Below, in pieces: positions 59,836 through 64,000 of a stretch of 64,000 nucleotides of DNA. Numbering within the stretch: position 1 is the stretch's first letter; the number at the start of each line of letters is the position of its first letter. This DNA comes from Papilionanthe hookeriana x Papilionanthe teres (taxonomy: Eukaryota > Streptophyta > Magnoliopsida > Asparagales > Orchidaceae). The stretch lies in contig CM040430.1 in the NCBI GenBank assembly GCA_022702705.1, positions 74,279,239 to 74,343,238 on the forward strand, read 5' to 3'. The position numbers and the translations under genes are program-made. The notes below the pieces were generated by a model that was given only the letters and a program-made list of their open reading frames with translations, did not search any database and was not told where the DNA came from.

Positions 59836-60770
59836 AAGTTAACTTAGGTACTAGCGAAGAGCCTAGACCTACCTTTGTTAGCTCCTTACTCGATAAAGAA
59901 GACTCGGAAGAAATAATCGAGTTATTAATGGAATTTAAAGGCTTGTTTTGCTTGGAGCTACGATGAGATGCCGGGATTAGCTCCGGAGGTCGCGATCCAT
60001 AAGCTAGGAGTGGATCCTACTTCCGTCCCGAGTCGGACGAGGTCCCGGAAGAATGCGTCTAGAAATCGAACAACAAGTCATAGCCGAAGTTAAAAAGTTA
60101 ATAGACGCTAAATTTGTCCGTGAAGAACAATACCCGACTTGGCTAGCCAATGTAGTCCCGATCGGAAGAAGAATGGTCGGATCGAGAATTTGTGTGGACT
60201 TCGAGAGATTTAAACAAGGCATGTCCAAAAGATGAATTCCCTCTACCGATCCCGGAATTAATGATCGACATTGCTTCAACACATGAAATATTCTCATTCA
60301 TGGATAGATCTTCGAGGATACAACCGGATAAAAATGGCTCCGGAAGATGAAAAGCTTACGGCATTCGAACGCCGATCGGAGTATTTTGCTACACGGTGAT
60401 GCCATTCGGATTGAAGAACGCGGGAGCGAACCTACCAAAGAGCAATGACAAGAATTTTTGATGATCTCATCCATAATCAAGTCGAATGCTTCGTGGACGA
60501 TGTGGTCATCAAAAGCAAAGTAAAGGACAACCACTTGTATGATTTGAGAATTGTTTTCGAACGATTAAGACAATTTAACCTTAAGATGAATCCCTTAAAA
60601 TGCGCCTTCGGCGTCACCTCCGGGAAATTCTTAGGATTCGTTGTCAGACATCGTGGAATTGAAATCGACCGGAGAAGATTAAAGCTATCTTAGAAATGCC
60701 GCCTCCCAAAACCTTAAAACAACTACGATCTTTTCAAGGAAGCGGCATATCTTCGACGCTTTATCTCGAA
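59836..60770 (+). CDS. RT: Reverse transcriptase domain of the host element (interrupted)
   Basis: LTEVNLGTSEEPRPTFVSSL leads in. IEQQVIAEVKKLIDAKFVRE, YPTWLANVVPIGRRMVGSRI (60053-60235) and VMPFGLKNAGA-type pieces follow. The catalytic motif reads FVDD at 60490-60501, against YVDD in the complete element; then NPLKCAFGVTSGKFLGFVVR. It is a Ty3/gypsy RT. Frameshifts near 60030, 60200, 60330, 60425 and 60670. Confidence 0.9.
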
Positions 60771-60799
60771 CTCGTCGGGTAGGTGTCAGCCTTTCTCGG

Positions 60800-61332
60800 C
60801 ACTAGTTAAAAAGGACGCCAAATTTATTTGGGAAGAGAAATGCCAGAGGGCCTTCGAGGACATTAAACAATATCTAATGACACCTCCTGTCTTAGCAGCC
60901 CCAGTCTCAGGTAGACCATTGATACTTTATACCGCGGCCTTAGACGACTCACTCGGAGCCTCGATGGCAGGGTCAATGATGAGGGTAAAGAAAATGCTCT
61001 TTACTATCTAAGCCGTCGTTTACTGCCAACGGAAATAAGGTATCCTGCAATTGAAAAGCACTGTTTGGCCCTGATCTTCGCCGCTCAAAAGCTCAGGCAC
61101 TACATGCTTTCTCATAAGGTCAACCTGATCTCGAAATTTAATCCATTGCAATACTTGATGACCCGCCCAACGCTTTCAGACGGACTTGCCGGATGGTCGA
61201 TGATATTATTGCAATTCGATATAACTTTCGTGCCTCTTCGTGCCGTAAAGGGACAAGTCTTAGCAGACTTCCTTGCGGCACACCCTTTGCGGCAGAATCT
61301 CCTCTCGATGACGATGCGCCGGATGAACAAAT
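60800..61332 (+). CDS. RNH: Ty3-type RNase H domain of the host element (interrupted)
   Basis: KKDAKFIWEEKCQRAFEDIK and YLMTPPVLAAPVSGRPLILY (about 60810-60930), then TAALDDSLGASMAGSMMRVK, are readable with few shifts. IFAAQKLRHYMLSHKVNLIS, LSDGLAGWSMILLQFDITFV and KGQVLADFLAAHPL follow (61065-61334). It is more complete than in the other copy and shows the RT connection followed by the first RNase H. Confidence 0.85.
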
Positions 61333-61333
61333 A

Positions 61334-61645
61334 ATGAACCTAGAAGACCTTGATGATCGACGTTGGGAATTATATTTCGACGGACCATCTTCAGCGCACA
61401 AAGACGAAGAATCGCAAGTGATAGTGCCCGGTAAAGCAGGAATCGGGCTAATCTTTATAACACCGGAGCGGGGGATGTTAAGATACTCCTACCACTTGAT
61501 AGAGCCGTGTACAAATAACGAAGCAGAATACGAAGCCCTCATAACAGGACTAGAATTAACTATTCAAATGGGTATAACAGACATCGACATCTACGGGGAT
61601 TCGCGGTTAATCATTCAACGGATCGCCGGACGATACGAATTTTAA
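61334..61645 (+). CDS. aRNH: Archaeal-type RNase H (aRNH) of the host element, open throughout
   Basis: One uninterrupted frame covers the whole domain: WELYFDGPSSAHKDEES, GIGLIFITPERGMLRYSYHL, NNEAEYEALITGLELTIQMG and DIYGDSRLIIQRIAGRYEF. The acidic residues expected for catalysis are all present (D of YFDG, E of AEYE, D of YGDS). It confirms the dual-RNase-H Tat assignment. The frame of this domain is shared with the preceding segment from 61193 only in a shifted reading of the first RNase H. Confidence 0.92.
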   Translation: MNLEDLDDRRWELYFDGPSSAHKDEESQVIVPGKAGIGLIFITPERGMLRYSYHLIEPCTNNEAEYEALITGLELTIQMGITDIDIYGDSRLIIQRIAGRYEF

Positions 61646-61699
61646 AGCCAAGACTCGAACAATACTTCCGGTATGCCATACGAGTTGTTGGAACAGATT

Positions 61700-63166
61700 C
61701 CAAATGTGACAATCTACAAAATTCCCGGAAAAGAAAATGCTTTAGCGGATGCTTTAGCCGTCTCGCAAAAGAATTTGCTCGTTTGCAAGATGAATCGATA
61801 GAAGTGTCGGTTCACGGACGTCGGGTCTTATCACGGCTCGACATAGACACAATACACAAATCGGAAAAAGAAAAAGAATCGGTTGCAGCGGTGACGAGAA
61901 AACACGGAAGATTGGCGACGGCCATTGATGAGACTACACTGCAAACGGGAAAGCTACCGGACGATAGGTCGCTAGCCCATCGGATCGAAAAGAACTACGT
62001 CTTACGCATTAATAAACAACACATTGTACGGAAGGTCTTTCGATCGAATGTGGCTAAGGTGCTTAAGCGGGTCCGAGGCCCGTGAAATTGTTAAGGAGGT
62101 GCATTCGGGACTCTGTGGCGCTCACCGGTCGGGTCCGAAGATGAAAATGAAAATTAAAAGATTAGGAGTACTGCTGGCCCTCGATGATGACCGGCTGCAT
62201 GAAAATCGCCGAAGGCTGTCACCGATGCCGAGTGCACGGAGTAGTTCCGCACCAACCTCCAAATGTGCTACATCCGACAATTGCGTCGTGGCCATTTGAA
62301 TGTTGGGGCACGGATATAGTGGGTCCAATAGAACCACCATCTTCAAAAGGACATCGCTTCATTCTTGCGGCTACGGATTACTTTTCCAAGTGGGCGAGAG
62401 CGAGTTCCACTTAGAGAAGTGAAAGCACACCACGTGCTACGGTTTTCAAGAACCAAGTTGTCTGCCGTTTCGGAGTGCCGCGCGAGATCATCTCGGATAA
62501 TGGGACGGCATTCGGAAGCACGCAAATCAACAATTTTGTCGGGAGACACGGAATCGGCGGCGATACTCAACAATTTACTACCCGAAGCAAACGGCCTCGC
62601 CGAGGCTTTTAATAAAACTCTCGTTCAAATCTTAAAGAAAACCTTGGACGATAATAAGAGAAATTGGCACGAGAAGTTGTTAGAAGCCTTATGGGCCTAC
62701 CGGACAACCTTCGAACTCCTACGCAAGCTACACCTTACGCTGCGGTGTATGGGTCCGAGGCGGTGTTACCTTTAGAGGTTCGGCTTCCTTCACTCGGAAT
62801 TGCGAGTTGCAAATAAAATCACAACGAAGAGAACGCCAAATTACGACTCGAAGAATTAGAGAGCACTGGAAGAGAAAAGACTTGCGGCGCAACGGAATTT
62901 AGAACTATACCGAGTTAAGATGGTTCGAAGCCCATGACAGGCTAGTCCGCCCAAGAACCTTGAAAGTTGGTGACTTAGTTCTCGTTCTCGAAGACCTATT
63001 CTTGCACACCGCGAGATAGGAGGAAAATTTGAACCCACTTGGGAAGGACCGTTTGTGGTTGAAGCGGTCTACTCGGGAGGCTCCTACCGGCTAGTGAATT
63101 GCCGAGGAGAACGACATATGCTTCCGATCGATGGACGATACTTGAAAAAGTACTACGCTACACGAT
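61700..63166 (+). CDS. IN: Integrase domain of the host element (interrupted)
   Basis: The linker IPGKENALADALA lies near 61722, then the HHCC region near 62098-62230 with GLCGAHRSGPKMKMKIKRLG and CHRCRVHGVVPHQPP in adjoining frames. Core: CWGTDIVGPIEPPSSKGHRF (D at 62313-62315), EIISDNGTAF (D at 62496-62498), and EANGLAEAFNKTLVQILKKT with the catalytic E at 62602-62604. All three catalytic residues are readable. C-terminal domain: EGPFVVEAVYSGGSYRLVNC and RHMLPIDGRYLKKYYA (63055 onward). The frame runs on to 63279 without the stop seen in the other copy. Confidence 0.9.
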
Positions 63167-63464
63167 GTTTCGAAGGAATGAATTCTTCGGCCCTAAGAAA
63201 CACGGGCGAAGTAATTACTTATGATTGGGTCCGAACCCAAAAAATAATAAAATGTGCTAAAATAAATAAAATCCGATAATAAAATTTTCCTTGTTTTCTT
63301 TTCCAAATCAAAATCTCTTTCACTGATCTTATCCTACTTCATTCTTGTTAAGTTTAAAAAATATAAGAATAATAATAATAAAAAACTGTCTTTAATAAAC
63401 ATTTTCTTAATGTTCTTGTTCTTAGTACGGCCCACGATCCTTTTCCTTGTCTTTTCGCGGGGAA

Positions 63465-64000
63465 ATGTCGAACGGGCGGTTGGTCTGAACTTTAAGAATG
63501 GCGTAAGCCTTGCACTCGATGAAAAGAGGGTGAAAGATGGAGCGATAATCGAGATTGACTCGGATTTCGCACCGGCGGAGCCTACTGATACGAGGAAAGT
63601 GGCCGGGTCCCGGTTGACGAGAAGAAGCTGCCGGACGGACGGTGATGAAAGTGGGTGGCCCGAGCCACCGATCCGACGACAGAAAGAAAGACAAACATTG
63701 AAGAAGATAAGAAAATGAAGTACGTAGTCGCTACGGCCGAAGGCGGGCTTGTCGGCGCCGCGCCCGCGGAGATTCGAAGTTCGAAGAGCTACTCTCACGA
63801 CAACGCAACGAAGAAATAAGAATCGCCGTATCAGTAAGATGTTAACAAAACTAGGCTGCGGACCGGCGCGACGAGACGATTGCTAATGTCGGTGCATACA
63901 CTTCGAGGACACCGGTTCACCGGGAACTCGAAGAAAGGAGGCCGGCTCCTAGGATAACGAAAGAACCGGGGAAATCTCCGGAAGATCGGAAGAAAGAAGG
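63465..64000 (+). CDS. N-terminal part of ORF3 of the host element (cut by window end)
   Basis: ATG at 63465 equals 43599 of the complete element, but one C is missing at about 63486, so the frame moves to that of 63410-63718: LNFKNGVSLALDEKRVKDGA and IEIDSDFAPAEPTDTRKVAG, then GDESGWPEPPIRRQKERQTL. KYVVATAEGGLVGAAPAEI follows at 63718, then KFEELLSRQRNEEIRIAVSV. Both copies therefore carry this ORF after integrase, so it belongs to the family and is not a one-off. The AlkB domain would begin near 64160, outside the window. Confidence 0.65.

Larger units (their letters stand above)
54616..64000 (+). mobile_element. Internal region of the host Tat element (continues from LTR B; right end outside window)
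   Basis: It resumes the leader cut at 27879 and carries ORF1-like, gag, spacer, PR, linker, RT, RNase H, aRNH, IN and the beginning of ORF3, collinear with the complete element and very similar to it. It ends inside ORF3 at the window edge, at the point equal to 44140 of the complete element. Its AlkB domain, 3' UTR and 3' LTR would lie just beyond. Confidence 0.92.

Overview
The window is plant nuclear DNA made almost entirely of nested LTR retrotransposons. I found no host single-copy gene, tRNA, rRNA or CRISPR array. Plant origin rests on Ty3/gypsy Tat-lineage coding sequence (gag, protease, reverse transcriptase, two RNases H, integrase), an Athila-type gag fragment, and a primer-binding site that fits a plant tRNA-Arg. 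The species cannot be told from the sequence; a flowering plant is most likely.

Layout. (1) 1-1339 is the 3' tail of a Tat element with an ~82-bp tandem repeat, followed by its ~7.4-kb LTR (copy A, 1340-8773). (2) 8774-9740 is an old, diverged Tat leader/ORF1/gag fragment. It is cut by an Athila-like element (9741-12858), which is cut in turn at 12859. (3) 12859-20217 is LTR copy B, the 5' LTR of a 'host' Tat element. Its PBS and leader follow, but the leader is interrupted twice: by a solo LTR (copy C, 20307-27682, 5-bp duplication GTCCC) and by a complete 26.7-kb element (27880-54610, 5-bp duplication CCTTC). The host element resumes at 54616 with ORF1, gag and pol and runs off the window at 64000. 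(4) The complete element has LTRs D (27880-34878) and E (47632-54610), a PBS, an ORF1-like region, gag, PR, RT, RNase H, a second archaeal-type RNase H, IN, a further 3' ORF, 14 copies of the ~82-bp repeat and a G-rich polypurine-like tract.

The most notable observation is the 3' ORF of the complete element (about 43599-45110). Its C-terminal half is clearly an AlkB-type Fe(II)/2-oxoglutarate dioxygenase of the plant ALKBH9/ALKBH10 type, the family that contains RNA m6A demethylases. The HxD...H...R active-site pattern and the conserved NxY and GKGR-TIQ motifs are all readable. The host element carries the same upstream part of this ORF (63465-64000), but the window ends before its AlkB domain. 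A retrotransposon that carries its own putative RNA demethylase is the candidate new system here.

How the parts would work together: the LTR promoter (TATTTAAA in each LTR except a decayed version in B) would drive a genomic RNA primed by tRNA-Arg. Gag and Pol would package and copy it, and the ORF3/AlkB protein could act on methylated RNA. Most reading frames are broken by small indels. Many differences between near-identical copies fall at CAG/CTG sites, so part of the breakage may be sequencing error at CHG-methylated cytosines rather than true decay. Five LTR copies of about 7 kb explain all long gene-free stretches; the small ORFs inside them are not supported as genes.
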